Shown here: one piece after another, positions 1 to 7,321 of the stretch
Layout: every line of letters begins with the position of its first letter
How positions within the stretch are numbered: the first letter of the stretch is position 1
Assembly (NCBI RefSeq): GCF_042237075.1
Contig: NZ_JBCGDC010000019.1
Coordinates: 18,177-82,176, forward strand
Direction of reading: 5' to 3'
Source: Polymorphospora lycopeni
GTDB taxonomy: Bacteria; Actinomycetota; Actinomycetes; Mycobacteriales; Micromonosporaceae
Length of the DNA stretch: 64,000 nt
Made by a program: the position numbers and the translations under genes
The notes under the pieces: model-generated
Database searches by the model: none
Seen by the model: only the letters and a program-made list of their open reading frames with translations
What the model was told of the DNA's origin: nothing

Positions 1-189
1 GCCGAGCTTGATTCCGATAGTTCGCGTCGTCCCGCAGCGGGCTGGGCTCGGTTGTCATGGTGCGCTCCAGTTGGGTGGCGTGGTGCGTCGGTGGCCTGCG
101 CGGCGGTGATGCCGCCGGCATCGCCGGGTTCGGGCTGACGGGGCAGCTCGCCGGCTCGGCAACCACGGTCAGGGCGCGGTGGTCAACCA

Positions 190-320
190 CGGTGGCGGTG
201 ACCTCGCCGGGCAGTAACGGACCGATCGAGGGCGTCAATACCGAGGGCAAGTTCCTGAAACGACAGATGTACGGCCGGGCAGGCTTCGCCCTACTCCGGC
301 AGCGCATCCTGCTCTCGTAG
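190..320 (+). pseudogene. ISL3-family transposase, C-terminal remnant
   Basis: The last ~40 codons read SNGPIEGVNTEGKFLKRQMY followed by GRAGFALLRQRILLS and a stop. This is the C-terminal signature of ISL3-family transposases (SNGxxEG...K..KRQMYGRA.F.LLR.R.L). Upstream the same reading frame loses family resemblance, while the +1 frame gives NHGQGAVVNH-like sequence, so the gene is frameshifted as well as truncated. It is not functional. Family assignment rests on motif recognition only. Confidence 0.7.
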
Positions 321-370
321 ATCACCCATGGTGACCACCGTTTCTGCGCCAGAGCCGTTCGTTCCAGTGT

Positions 371-763
371 CACGCTTGCTCGGTCCGGCACGGAGTCGGT
401 CCCGACACCGCCTCGGCCCTGCTGGTCACCGCCGGCGACAACCCAGACCGGATGCACAGCGAGGCGTCCTTCGCCGCACTATGCGGCGTCAACCCGATCG
501 AGGCGTCCTCCGGCAAGACCCGCCGCCGACGCCTCAACCGAGGCGGCGACCGCCGCGCCAACGCCGCCCTCCACCGCATCGCCCTGACCCGATCACGCGC
601 CGACCAACGCACCCGCGACTACCTCGACCGACGCAGCAGCCAAGGCCTCACCCGCCGCGAAGCCACCCGATGCCTCAAGCGCTACATCGCCCGCGAGGTC
701 TACCACCTACTCCGCCAGCCAACCCAGCGAATCAGACCCCACGAACCGCTTGACGAAACATAG
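371..763 (+). pseudogene. IS110-family transposase, C-terminal remnant
   Basis: The open frame reads HGVGPDTASALLVTAGDNP, then an FAALCGVNPIEASSGKT motif and a long Arg-rich helix, ending at TAG 761-763. This is the C-terminal Transposase_20 domain of IS110/IS116/IS902 elements, the part that follows the DEDD catalytic domain. The N-terminal DEDD domain is missing upstream, where an ISL3 remnant lies instead. The final ~85 bp are repeated at 1408-1497, so a second IS110-type end has landed nearby. It is a dead remnant. Confidence 0.75.
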
Positions 764-773
764 GGGCATCGGA
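684..773 (+). repeat. IS110 3'-end direct repeat, copy 1
   Basis: This ~90-bp segment covers the last codons and downstream end of the IS110 remnant. It recurs at 1408-1497 with about ten substitutions and a 1-bp indel. Both copies carry GGGGCATC just before the sequences diverge, which probably marks the element end. The two copies enclose the small secreted-protein gene 804-1232. Confidence 0.8.
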
Positions 774-803
774 GCCGGCCGGGCCTGGTCCGTCCTGCTC
801 CGA

Positions 804-1232
804 TCAGCAGCCCGCGATGGTCGAGAACGATCCGCCGATCGCTCCGCCGGCGCCTTCACCACTGGTAAGGCCCGTGCCTGCCACCCCGGTGTACGTGTCG
901 CCGAGGATGCGCGACGCCCAGGTCGTCTTGACGTCCCACGCGCCGTCCCTGGCAGCGAGGTCCACGCGCGAGACGAGGCTGCTGCCGCGCCACACCTCGA
1001 ACCGGGCTGCCGCAGTACGGCCGGGCGTGGTCGCCGCCACCAGAGTGATCTCCCACAACGGGCCGTACCCGCTTTCGACCGCCGTCTTGCACGCCATCAC
1101 GACAGCGGTGCCAGACTGGCCGGCAAACGTCGACCAGGCGGCGTGAGCCGGCGCGGCAGCGCCGATGGCCAGCGCAACGCTGGTCACGGTGCTCAGGAGG
1201 GCAAGTTTGCCGATCCGGCCGAACTTCGTCAC
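804..1232 (-). CDS. small secreted protein of unknown function
   Basis: The predicted product has 142 aa. I chose the GTG start at 1232 because a GGGGAG ribosome-binding site lies about 8 nt upstream and the N-terminus then becomes a clean signal peptide: basic VTKFGRIGK, a hydrophobic stretch, and an AHA|A cleavage site near residue 33. A longer open frame upstream lacks such features. The mature part (~110 aa) has two Cys residues (one near its start, one terminal), many Gly/Thr residues and no motif I recognise. It is exported by Sec. The gene is an isolated passenger between two IS110-derived direct repeats, with no operon partner. Confidence 0.6.
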   Translation of the reverse strand: MTKFGRIGKLALLSTVTSVALAIGAAAPAHAAWSTFAGQSGTAVVMACKTAVESGYGPLWEITLVAATTPGRTAAARFEVWRGSSLVSRVDLAARDGAWDVKTTWASRILGDTYTGVAGTGLTSGEGAGGAIGGSFSTIAGC

Positions 1233-1407
1233 GGTGGTCTCCCCTTCGGCTTCTGGTATCTGTCCCGTCCGTCCCTTCAGGAGGGCGGACGCTCCACACC
1301 CTAATGGACTCCAAGCATGGGCTCGCTCGACCCACGCCGGTGGGGCGTTGGTTCCGAACTCGGCGGACAACGTGGGAGCAGGGGTACCAACCCGGTTCGG
1401 GATCAAG

Positions 1408-1497
1408 ACATCGTCCGCGAGGTCTACCACCTGCTCCGCCAGCCAGCCCCAACGAATCAGACCCCACGAACCACTTGACGAAACACAGGGGCATCAG
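1408..1497 (+). repeat. IS110 3'-end direct repeat, copy 2
   Basis: This is the second copy of the repeat at 684-773. It still encodes the end of the transposase in one frame (VREVYHLLRQP) but carries an extra base after GCCAGCC, so the frame is shifted and the end of the protein is altered. The sequence 5' of it is unrelated to copy 1, so only the element end was kept. Confidence 0.8.
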
Positions 1498-1517
1498 AGG
1501 CCCCCTGATGTGATCGG

Positions 1518-1553
1518 TCACCGGTCCCGGCGTGCTCGCGCCGGGACCGGTGA
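1518..1553. terminator. intrinsic terminator-like hairpin
   Basis: A perfect 15-bp inverted repeat (1518-1532 with 1539-1553, 6-nt loop) lies about 80 bp downstream of the pectate lyase stop codon. There is no T-tract, as is usual in high-GC actinobacteria. It probably ends transcription of the leftward lyase gene. Confidence 0.7.
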
Positions 1554-1633
1554 GCCGGTGGGGTGTGGCGGCGTGACCGTCGGGTGCCGGCCTACTCCGG
1601 TGCCGCCCGCGCCGCTGGCGTCGTCCTGCTGCG

Positions 1634-3289
1634 TTACGGTGTGACCACCCTGCCGCCGAAGGTCACGACGAGACGACCGTCGGATGCGAAGGACCAGCCC
1701 AGGGCGCCGGAGTACTGGGAGCACCGGGATCCGTTGGTGCCGGACCAGAACTGGTTCGAACTGTCGGAGTTTCCGACGATCCGGTCGTTCGAGCCGCTGT
1801 TGCACGAGGTGTTGTTCCGGAAGACCGAGGAGCCGCCGTCGAAGTTGAAGTTGCGCTCGGCGTTGCCGATGTTGGCATTGTTCGACACCGTCATCGTGCC
1901 GGGGTTGCGGTTGTAGGTGAACCCGTGCTTGCCGTTGTCGTACGCGATGTTGCCCCGGATGGTGTGGTTCACCGCGATGTCCTCGCCGCCGAGCTTGAAG
2001 CCGTTGCGGTCACCGTTGCCGGCCTGGCCACCGTTGCTCAGGGTGCCGTTGCCGTAGGCGAGGGAGGACTCGATGGTCACCGTGCCGATGGCCCCGGTGT
2101 CGCTCTTGGTGTAGAGGTCGTAGCCGTCGTCGATGTTGTTGTGTGCCACGGTGTAGCGGAAGACGTTGCCGGGGCCGACGGTGAGCTTCGGGGCGAAACC
2201 GTCGGCGTCCTCACCGTCGGAGTCGACGTTGTCGTGCGACACGGTGCTCACCACGAGGTTGTTGGAGGGCCACTGGTCGCGGGGCGCGTTTGCCACCAGC
2301 CGCGAGAGCTGAAGCCCTGAGTCCCGGTTATGGCGGGTCACCGTACGCTCGATGATGTTGTTGTTGCCGGCGAGCAGGATGCCGTTGTCCCCGGCCCGCT
2401 CGACGATGATGCCGCGGATGTGCCAGTACGATCCGCCCACCGCGAGTCCACGGTTCGCCGGATCCTCACTCTGGGCCGAGAAGTTCAGGATCGGGGTCTC
2501 GTTCGGGTAGGCGAAGATGTTCTTGCGCGCGCTCGACGTGCCGTTGTTGCCCTGGCCGATGGTGATGGTCTGCGAGTAGCGGTAGGTGCCGCCGCGCAGG
2601 TAGATCGTGCCGCCGGCGGTGACCCGGGTGATCGCGGAGGTGAGCGTCGTCGGGTTCGCCTCCGTGCCGGCCGCACTGTCGGTGCCGGTCGGTGCCACGT
2701 ACAGCGTGCTGCTCGACGGCGGGGGCGTGGTCGGCGGCGGGGTGGTCGGCCCGGTCGTCGGCGGCGGCGTGGTCGGCGGAGTGGTCGTGCCCGAGGCGTA
2801 CGTCTCGAACTCGGCGATCCTCGGTGTGCCGGTCGAGCCGGTGATCTCAAAGTTGATCTTGCGCAGCGAGGTGGCGGCGAAGGTGATGGTCCCGGCTCCG
2901 GTGCCGCTGGCCAGGGTGGCGCCAGTGTCGTTGTTGACGACCCGCCAGGAGCCGATGACTCCGACAGCGCCGGCCGCCTCCCGGATGTTGATCGAGCCCA
3001 CCGTGGTGGCGGAACCCCACTTGATCGAGATGCGGCCGGTCGATCCGGCCGGTGACCAGTAGGTGCTCATGTTGCCGTCGAGCACGTTGCCGTAGCTGGT
3101 GCCGCTGGCCTTGCTGGAGCCGTCGGAGCCGGCCCCGAGGCTGAGATTGGTCGCGTTGACGCCGACCGATGCGGGACTGGGACCACTGGAGGCACCTGAC
3201 GCCTGGGGCATCGGCAGCGCCGCGACGACCGCGGCCACGGCCACAGCGGTGCCGCCGGCAAGGAGCTTGTGTCGCACTGCGGTTCTCAC
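1634..3289 (-). CDS. secreted pectate lyase-like protein (PL9-type beta-helix) with discoidin-like module
   Basis: The product has 551 aa and a GTG start preceded by GAGGAG. Order of parts: signal peptide (~1-33), a discoidin/F5-8-type carbohydrate-binding module (~45-165, with DGNMSTYWSP near 71-80), a Pro/Thr linker (~167-192), then a right-handed parallel beta-helix with many Asn-rich turns. Residues 353-370 (NVDSDGEDADGFAPKL) match the Ca-binding Asp cluster followed by a Lys of family PL9, and NNIDDGYDLY at 384-393 is also typical. The inferred role is extracellular beta-elimination of pectic polygalacturonate. It is monocistronic, with a terminator at 1518-1553 and IS remnants on both sides, so it may be an acquired plant-polysaccharide gene. 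Substrate is not proven. Confidence 0.82.
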   Translation of the reverse strand: MRTAVRHKLLAGGTAVAVAAVVAALPMPQASGASSGPSPASVGVNATNLSLGAGSDGSSKASGTSYGNVLDGNMSTYWSPAGSTGRISIKWGSATTVGSINIREAAGAVGVIGSWRVVNNDTGATLASGTGAGTITFAATSLRKINFEITGSTGTPRIAEFETYASGTTTPPTTPPPTTGPTTPPPTTPPPSSSTLYVAPTGTDSAAGTEANPTTLTSAITRVTAGGTIYLRGGTYRYSQTITIGQGNNGTSSARKNIFAYPNETPILNFSAQSEDPANRGLAVGGSYWHIRGIIVERAGDNGILLAGNNNIIERTVTRHNRDSGLQLSRLVANAPRDQWPSNNLVVSTVSHDNVDSDGEDADGFAPKLTVGPGNVFRYTVAHNNIDDGYDLYTKSDTGAIGTVTIESSLAYGNGTLSNGGQAGNGDRNGFKLGGEDIAVNHTIRGNIAYDNGKHGFTYNRNPGTMTVSNNANIGNAERNFNFDGGSSVFRNNTSCNSGSNDRIVGNSDSSNQFWSGTNGSRCSQYSGALGWSFASDGRLVVTFGGRVVTP

Positions 3290-3503
3290 TGTTGGACTCC
3301 TCGGGAGTGAGCACGGTGCGGGGCATTACCCTCGCAACCCAACACCGCACGTAGCTTCATGTCCGCACCCTCAGCCCGGTCAAGGATCGAAACATCGATG
3401 AAACAACATGCTAGGAAAGCGCTTGCCGGCGTGGCAAGGGTTAGATACGTGCAGGTTTGTTGCAGACCGCAACGCCGGCTGCCAGCGAGGCCGCCACCAT
3501 CCG

Positions 3504-3875
3504 TTGAAGTCCCAGCTCGGCTGGATCGTCGTCATTTGGGCCTGTCTGGCTCGGGCTTGGAATGTTCGTCGCCAGATCGACCAATGCATGGTGTGCTGGT
3601 GGGAGTGGTTGGGTGACGAGGGCGTTGAGGAGTCGGCGGATCTCGGCGACGGGCAACGCGGTGATCTCCGGGTCGGAGGCGGGCTGCCTGGTGGCGGCGA
3701 GGGTGGTCAGGACGGCCAGGGCGGGCATGGCCAGGGTGATGAACCGGTGCCAGCCGGTCCAGCCGCGGACCTGGTAGTGGTGCAGGCCGACCTGGCCCTT
3801 GCCGGTCTGGAACAGTTCCTCGCACAGCCGAAGACCGGATTCGCGATCAACTCCAAGATCCGCCACCCCGATCAC
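3504..3875 (-). pseudogene. IS701-like transposase, C-terminal remnant (frameshifted)
   Basis: The minus strand reads EELFQTGKGQVGLHHYQVR, then WTGWHRFITLAMPALAVL, the C-terminal signature of IS701-type DDE transposases (the VEECFQ.AK...GLDHYQVR.W..WYRHITLAM pattern, including the catalytic Glu). After IRRLLNALV the family sequence continues only in another frame (HALHWSIWRRTFQARARQAQ), so at least one frameshift is present. The N-terminal two-thirds is absent. It sits directly downstream of the TetR gene stop and is a probable boundary scar of the export cassette. Confidence 0.7.
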
Positions 3876-3900
3876 CTGTTCATGGCTGCATGACGAGGCA

Positions 3901-4461
3901 CTAGCGGGGCCGGGCTCCCTCCAGGAATAGCGCGACGACCTGGGTCGCCCCGTCCGGGGTGTTCACGAGGTCCGTTGCGCGTGCGAGGTGCAGGAACGCG
4001 TTCATGAGGAACCAGGGCTCACCAGTCACCTCACCGACGTCGACGGCGTGGGCGAAGAAAGCCACGACGGGATCGAGGATGTCGCGCACGTACTTCTGCG
4101 ACACGGTGCTTCTGGTCTCGTCGGAGACGTGATCCAGCGCGTCGTAGACGCGTTGCTCGAACGAGATGGCGCGGGTGGAGTGGTCGGCGGCGACGACCGC
4201 GAGGGACCGCAGCTTCTGTTCCGTCGGTCCTTCGGCGGCGAGGGCGGTGGCCAGACTGTCGTGGAGCTGTTCGATGAACCTGATGGCGACGGCCGCATAG
4301 AGTTCTTCCTTGCCGCCGGGGAAGTGGTGGTAGATGGATGGCTTCTGGATGCCGACGGTGCGGGCGACGCCGACGAGGGAGATGCCCGGGTAGCCCGCGG
4401 CGGCCAACTGCTCGCCGAAGGCGTCCATGATCTGTGAACGGGTGTCTGCTGCGGGTGTCAT
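3901..4461 (-). CDS. TetR-family transcriptional repressor
   Basis: The 186-aa product has the TetR N-terminal three-helix DNA-binding domain (about residues 8-55, with VGVARTVGIQKPSIYHHFPG as the helix-turn-helix and following helix) and a helical ligand-binding C-terminal half. It is the last gene of a three-gene leftward operon behind an ABC-2 permease and ATPase, overlapping the permease by ATGA (4458-4461). By analogy with drug-export cassettes it should repress the operon and release DNA when the exported compound binds. The perfect palindrome at 6233-6244 in front of the ATPase gene is the likely operator. The ligand is unknown. Confidence 0.88.
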   Translation of the reverse strand: MTPAADTRSQIMDAFGEQLAAAGYPGISLVGVARTVGIQKPSIYHHFPGGKEELYAAVAIRFIEQLHDSLATALAAEGPTEQKLRSLAVVAADHSTRAISFEQRVYDALDHVSDETRSTVSQKYVRDILDPVVAFFAHAVDVGEVTGEPWFLMNAFLHLARATDLVNTPDGATQVVALFLEGARPR

Positions 4462-5255
4462 CGGTTTCTCCGAGCGTGGTTGAGTGCGAGGGCGCAGGAG
4501 GCGGTCCCGGCGGCGACGAGGATCCCGAGGACGCCGAGGGCGATCGGCAGGGCCGAGGGTGTGGCGGCGCTCTCGAGCTGGCGGGCGGCGTCGATGACGT
4601 AGGTGAGTGGGTTGAGGGTCGCGATTGCCCGCATCCAGCCGGCGAGCTCGTCCACGGGTGCGAAGACGCCGGTGAAGAACGACAGCCCGAAGACCGCGAG
4701 GGTGACGAGGTTGGTGCTCGACGCGGATGCGGTGCGGATGGCGACCGCGACGCTGAGCAGGGCGACTCCCAGCCCGAGCGTGAGCATCAGGAGGATCATT
4801 GCGATCGCGCCCGGCCAGCTCCCCGGCCGGTAGCCGATGACCGCGGCGCCGGCGATCGTGACGAGCATCTGGACGGTGACGGCGACGAGGGCGGCGGCGA
4901 CGGCGCCCAGGACGAACGGGATCGTCGTGCCGTGGGCGAGTCGGAGCCGGTCGAGGTATCCGCTGGTGACGTCGCCCAGAACGAGCGTGCCCGCGGCTCC
5001 CGCTCCGGTGGCGACACCGGTGAGCAGGATCAGCGGGAGCAGGAAGGAGACGAAGCTGGCACCTGCGAGATAGCTGCCGCCGACGGTGCTGAGCTGTCCG
5101 GCGTAGACGAGGAGGAAGAACAGGGATTGCGCGATCGGGGCGATCAGCAGGGCCGGTGAGCGCATAACCATGCGGGTGGAGCGCCTGACAGCGGCAAGGG
5201 TCACGGGGACCGCCGCGCTGGGCGCAGGGACGACAGAGACGGCGGAAGCGGTCAC
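4458..5255 (-). CDS. ABC-2 type export permease (DrrB-like)
   Basis: The 265-aa membrane protein has about six hydrophobic segments and the general layout of ABC-2 permeases: a cytoplasmic N-terminus with RRSTRMVMRSPALLIAPIAQ, a coupling region DVTSGYLDRLRLAHG, and the conserved FFTGVFAPVDELAGWMR...NPLTYVIDAAR stretch near residues 193-224. It pairs with the ATPase encoded just upstream (5291-6220; 35-nt gap) and overlaps the TetR gene downstream. The complex should pump out a hydrophobic compound such as an antibiotic. The substrate is not deducible. Confidence 0.87.
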   Translation of the reverse strand: MTASAVSVVPAPSAAVPVTLAAVRRSTRMVMRSPALLIAPIAQSLFFLLVYAGQLSTVGGSYLAGASFVSFLLPLILLTGVATGAGAAGTLVLGDVTSGYLDRLRLAHGTTIPFVLGAVAAALVAVTVQMLVTIAGAAVIGYRPGSWPGAIAMILLMLTLGLGVALLSVAVAIRTASASSTNLVTLAVFGLSFFTGVFAPVDELAGWMRAIATLNPLTYVIDAARQLESAATPSALPIALGVLGILVAAGTASCALALNHARRNR

Positions 5256-5290
5256 GATCGAGTCCTCACATGAGGTGACGGGGATTCGGG

Positions 5291-6220
5291 TCAGCCAGCG
5301 GCGAGCGCGACGAAGACGTCGTCGAGCGAGGGTTCGGTGAGGCGGAGCTCTTCGACGTCGCCCGCGACCTGGCCGATGTCATCGAGCGCGACCTTCAGTG
5401 CGCCGGCCGTGCCGGGGAGCGCGAGGCGCACGGTGCGCGGCTCGTCCGGCTCGGCTCGAAATGGCGCACGCGAGGAGGCGAGCAGCGCCTGTGAGGCGTC
5501 CGCGTCTGTCAGCACGAGGGTCAGGGTGCGCTCCCCGACGCGCTGCTTCAGCGACTCGGGGGAACCTTGCGCGGCAACCGTTCCGTTGCGGAGCACGACG
5601 ACGTCCGTGGCGAGGACGTCGGCCTCGTGCAGGTCCTGGGTGGACACCAGGAGGGTCCTGCCGCCCTGGTTCAGTCGCTTCAGCTCGTCCCAGAAGTCGA
5701 GGCGGCTGAGCGGGTCGAGGCCGGTGGTCGGCTCATCAAGGATCACGACCGGGGGCTCGGCCACGAGCGCCACGGCGAGGTCGACCTTTCGGCGGGTTCC
5801 GCCGGACAGCCTGGAAATCCGCGTCCCGCGGTGCTCTGCCAGACCGAAGAGGTCAAGGAGCTCCCGCGTCCGGCGCGCGGCGTTCCGGCGGTCGAGGCCG
5901 AGCGCAGCCCCCTGGAACTCGAGAACCTCCGCCGTGGTCGCCAGCGGGTCCAGGGCGTTGGACTGCGGGGTCAGGCCGATCAGGCGCCGCACCTCCCGCC
6001 CCTGCTTCACCGTCTCGTACCCCTCGACGGTCACCGTGCCGAAGGTTGGTGTGCGCAGCGTGGCGATGATCTCCAGGAGCGTGGACTTGCCGGCGCCGTT
6101 GTGACCGAGCACCACCGTGCGAGTTCCGCGCTCGACCTGAAGCGACAGGTGGTCCAGCGCGTTCCGGTCCCCGTAGGTCTTTGTCAGGCCGACGATGTCG
6201 ACGGCAGGGAGCGAAGTCAT
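5291..6220 (-). CDS. ABC transporter ATPase (DrrA-like drug exporter)
   Basis: The 309-aa product has Walker A GHNGAGKST (~39-47), a Q-loop (LTPQSNALDP), the signature LSGGTRRKVDLA, Walker B VVILDEPTTGLD and a switch region with STQDLHEAD (Gln where His is usual). The ~80-residue C-terminal extension ending LTEPSLDDVFVALAAG is typical of DrrA-type exporters. It is the first gene of the ATPase-permease-TetR operon. The 5' leader is very short and contains the 12-bp palindrome at 6233-6244, fitting repression by the operon's own TetR protein. Confidence 0.92.
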   Translation of the reverse strand: MTSLPAVDIVGLTKTYGDRNALDHLSLQVERGTRTVVLGHNGAGKSTLLEIIATLRTPTFGTVTVEGYETVKQGREVRRLIGLTPQSNALDPLATTAEVLEFQGAALGLDRRNAARRTRELLDLFGLAEHRGTRISRLSGGTRRKVDLAVALVAEPPVVILDEPTTGLDPLSRLDFWDELKRLNQGGRTLLVSTQDLHEADVLATDVVVLRNGTVAAQGSPESLKQRVGERTLTLVLTDADASQALLASSRAPFRAEPDEPRTVRLALPGTAGALKVALDDIGQVAGDVEELRLTEPSLDDVFVALAAG

Positions 6221-6232
6221 GCCAGCAGCCTA

Positions 6233-6244
6233 CCTACCGGTAGG
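6233..6244. promoter_or_regulatory. probable TetR operator palindrome
   Basis: CCTACCGGTAGG is a perfect 12-bp palindrome starting 13 bp upstream of the ATPase ATG. Its position in the promoter/leader of an operon that encodes a TetR protein makes it the best operator candidate. The related TACC half-site immediately adjacent may extend it. Confidence 0.7.
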
Positions 6245-6285
6245 GCGGGCCGCCAAATCGGACCGACCCGGGGCAGGGCCTGAGG

Positions 6286-6420
6286 GTTCATCCCAGATGT
6301 TGTTCTTGGTGAGTCGGCGGTAGCCGAGTAGGGCGCAGCCGAGGTCGGCGAAGGCCTGGAAGTGGTCGGCTTTGCGTTCGTAGCGGCGCGCTTTGTTGAT
6401 CAGGGCCTCAAGCCACCCAC
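6286..6420 (-). pseudogene. IS5-family transposase, C-terminal remnant
   Basis: The minus strand encodes RRYERKADHFQAFADLG followed by YRRLTKNN, the extreme C-terminus of IS5-type transposases. The rest of the gene is missing and sequence upstream runs into the CitE-like gene. The 88 bp at 6301-6388 match 63825-63912 in inverted orientation with about five differences. Confidence 0.75.
6301..6388 (-). repeat. inverted long-range repeat (IS5 end), left copy
   Basis: This 88-bp segment is the reverse complement, at roughly 94 % identity by eye, of 63825-63912. It is the shared transposase end of two IS5-type remnants 57 kb apart. Confidence 0.8.
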
Positions 6421-6427
6421 GACAGCG

Positions 6428-7321
6428 TCAGGAGAGCCCATTCTGGTGCCGGTCCCGTCGCTCAAGCGATACCTGCCGGCGGGCCGCGTGGATGAGCGTA
6501 CGGCGGGCGGCCTCGACCACCGGCCGGTCCACCATCGCGCCGTCGACCACGGCGACTCCGTCGTCCGTCACGGCTTTGACGATCTGAGTAGCTCGCCGGA
6601 TCTCTTCGGTGCTCGGGCTGAAGGCGTGGTTGACAGGATCGACCTGTCGGGGGTGAATGCACAGCTTGCCACCGAAGCCGAGGTCCCGGGCCAGCCGGGC
6701 GGCACTGGCGGTAGCGGCCGGGTCAGCCAGGTCGGTGGTAACCCCGTCGACTGGTGCGATGATCCCGCCGACCCGGCTGGCGAGCACGAGCGTGGACCGG
6801 GCGTGCAGCAGCGCGGTGTCGGTGAGCGCCGTACCGGCGTCCAGGGCGTAGTCGAGCGAACCGAAGACCAAGCGGACCACGCCGGGCACGGCGGCGATCT
6901 CGTGGGCCCGGTGGACGCCGAGCGCGGTCTCGACGAGGGGTAACACCGTGCCGAACGTGCCGCAGAGGGTGGCGAGGTCGGTCGTGCTCTCCGCTTTCGG
7001 CAGCATGACACCCAGTAGGCCGGGCAGCCCGGCCAGGGCCGCGATGTCACGGTCGTACCAGGGGGTGCCGGGGGCGTTGATCCGGACGACTGCCTGGCCG
7101 CCTGCCCGCAGCCAGCCGGCGACCGTGTCGCGGGCGGTGTCCTTGGCTGCGGGTGCGACGCCGTCCTCGAGGTCGCAGACGACGGCGTCGGCGCCGCTCG
7201 CGACGGCCTTCGTGAAACGGTCACCGCGGTTGCCGGGTACGAAGAGCAGCGAGCGGGCGTCGCGCGGGTCGGGTCGGTCCGGCCGGTCGCCCGGGTCAGA
7301 GGAAGGCAACGGTGTCGTCAC
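6428..7321 (-). CDS. CitE/HpcH-family CoA-ester lyase
   Basis: The 297-aa product has the CitE-type TIM-barrel pattern: RSLLFVPGNRGDRFTKA (24-40), the metal-binding region VVCDLEDGVAP, VRINAPGT, VMLPKAES, PLVETALGV (metal Glu), and a C-terminal GFGGKLCIHPRQVDPVNHAF. Relatives cleave or form C-C bonds in CoA thioesters (citramalyl-CoA, malyl-CoA and similar). It is the last gene of a three-gene unit and its start overlaps the 4Fe-4S gene by 26 bp. In this island it would split a 3-hydroxy-3-methyl- or malyl-type CoA ester late in the pathway. The C-terminus ends at an IS5 remnant but looks intact. Confidence 0.85.
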   Translation of the reverse strand: MTTPLPSSDPGDRPDRPDPRDARSLLFVPGNRGDRFTKAVASGADAVVCDLEDGVAPAAKDTARDTVAGWLRAGGQAVVRINAPGTPWYDRDIAALAGLPGLLGVMLPKAESTTDLATLCGTFGTVLPLVETALGVHRAHEIAAVPGVVRLVFGSLDYALDAGTALTDTALLHARSTLVLASRVGGIIAPVDGVTTDLADPAATASAARLARDLGFGGKLCIHPRQVDPVNHAFSPSTEEIRRATQIVKAVTDDGVAVVDGAMVDRPVVEAARRTLIHAARRQVSLERRDRHQNGLS

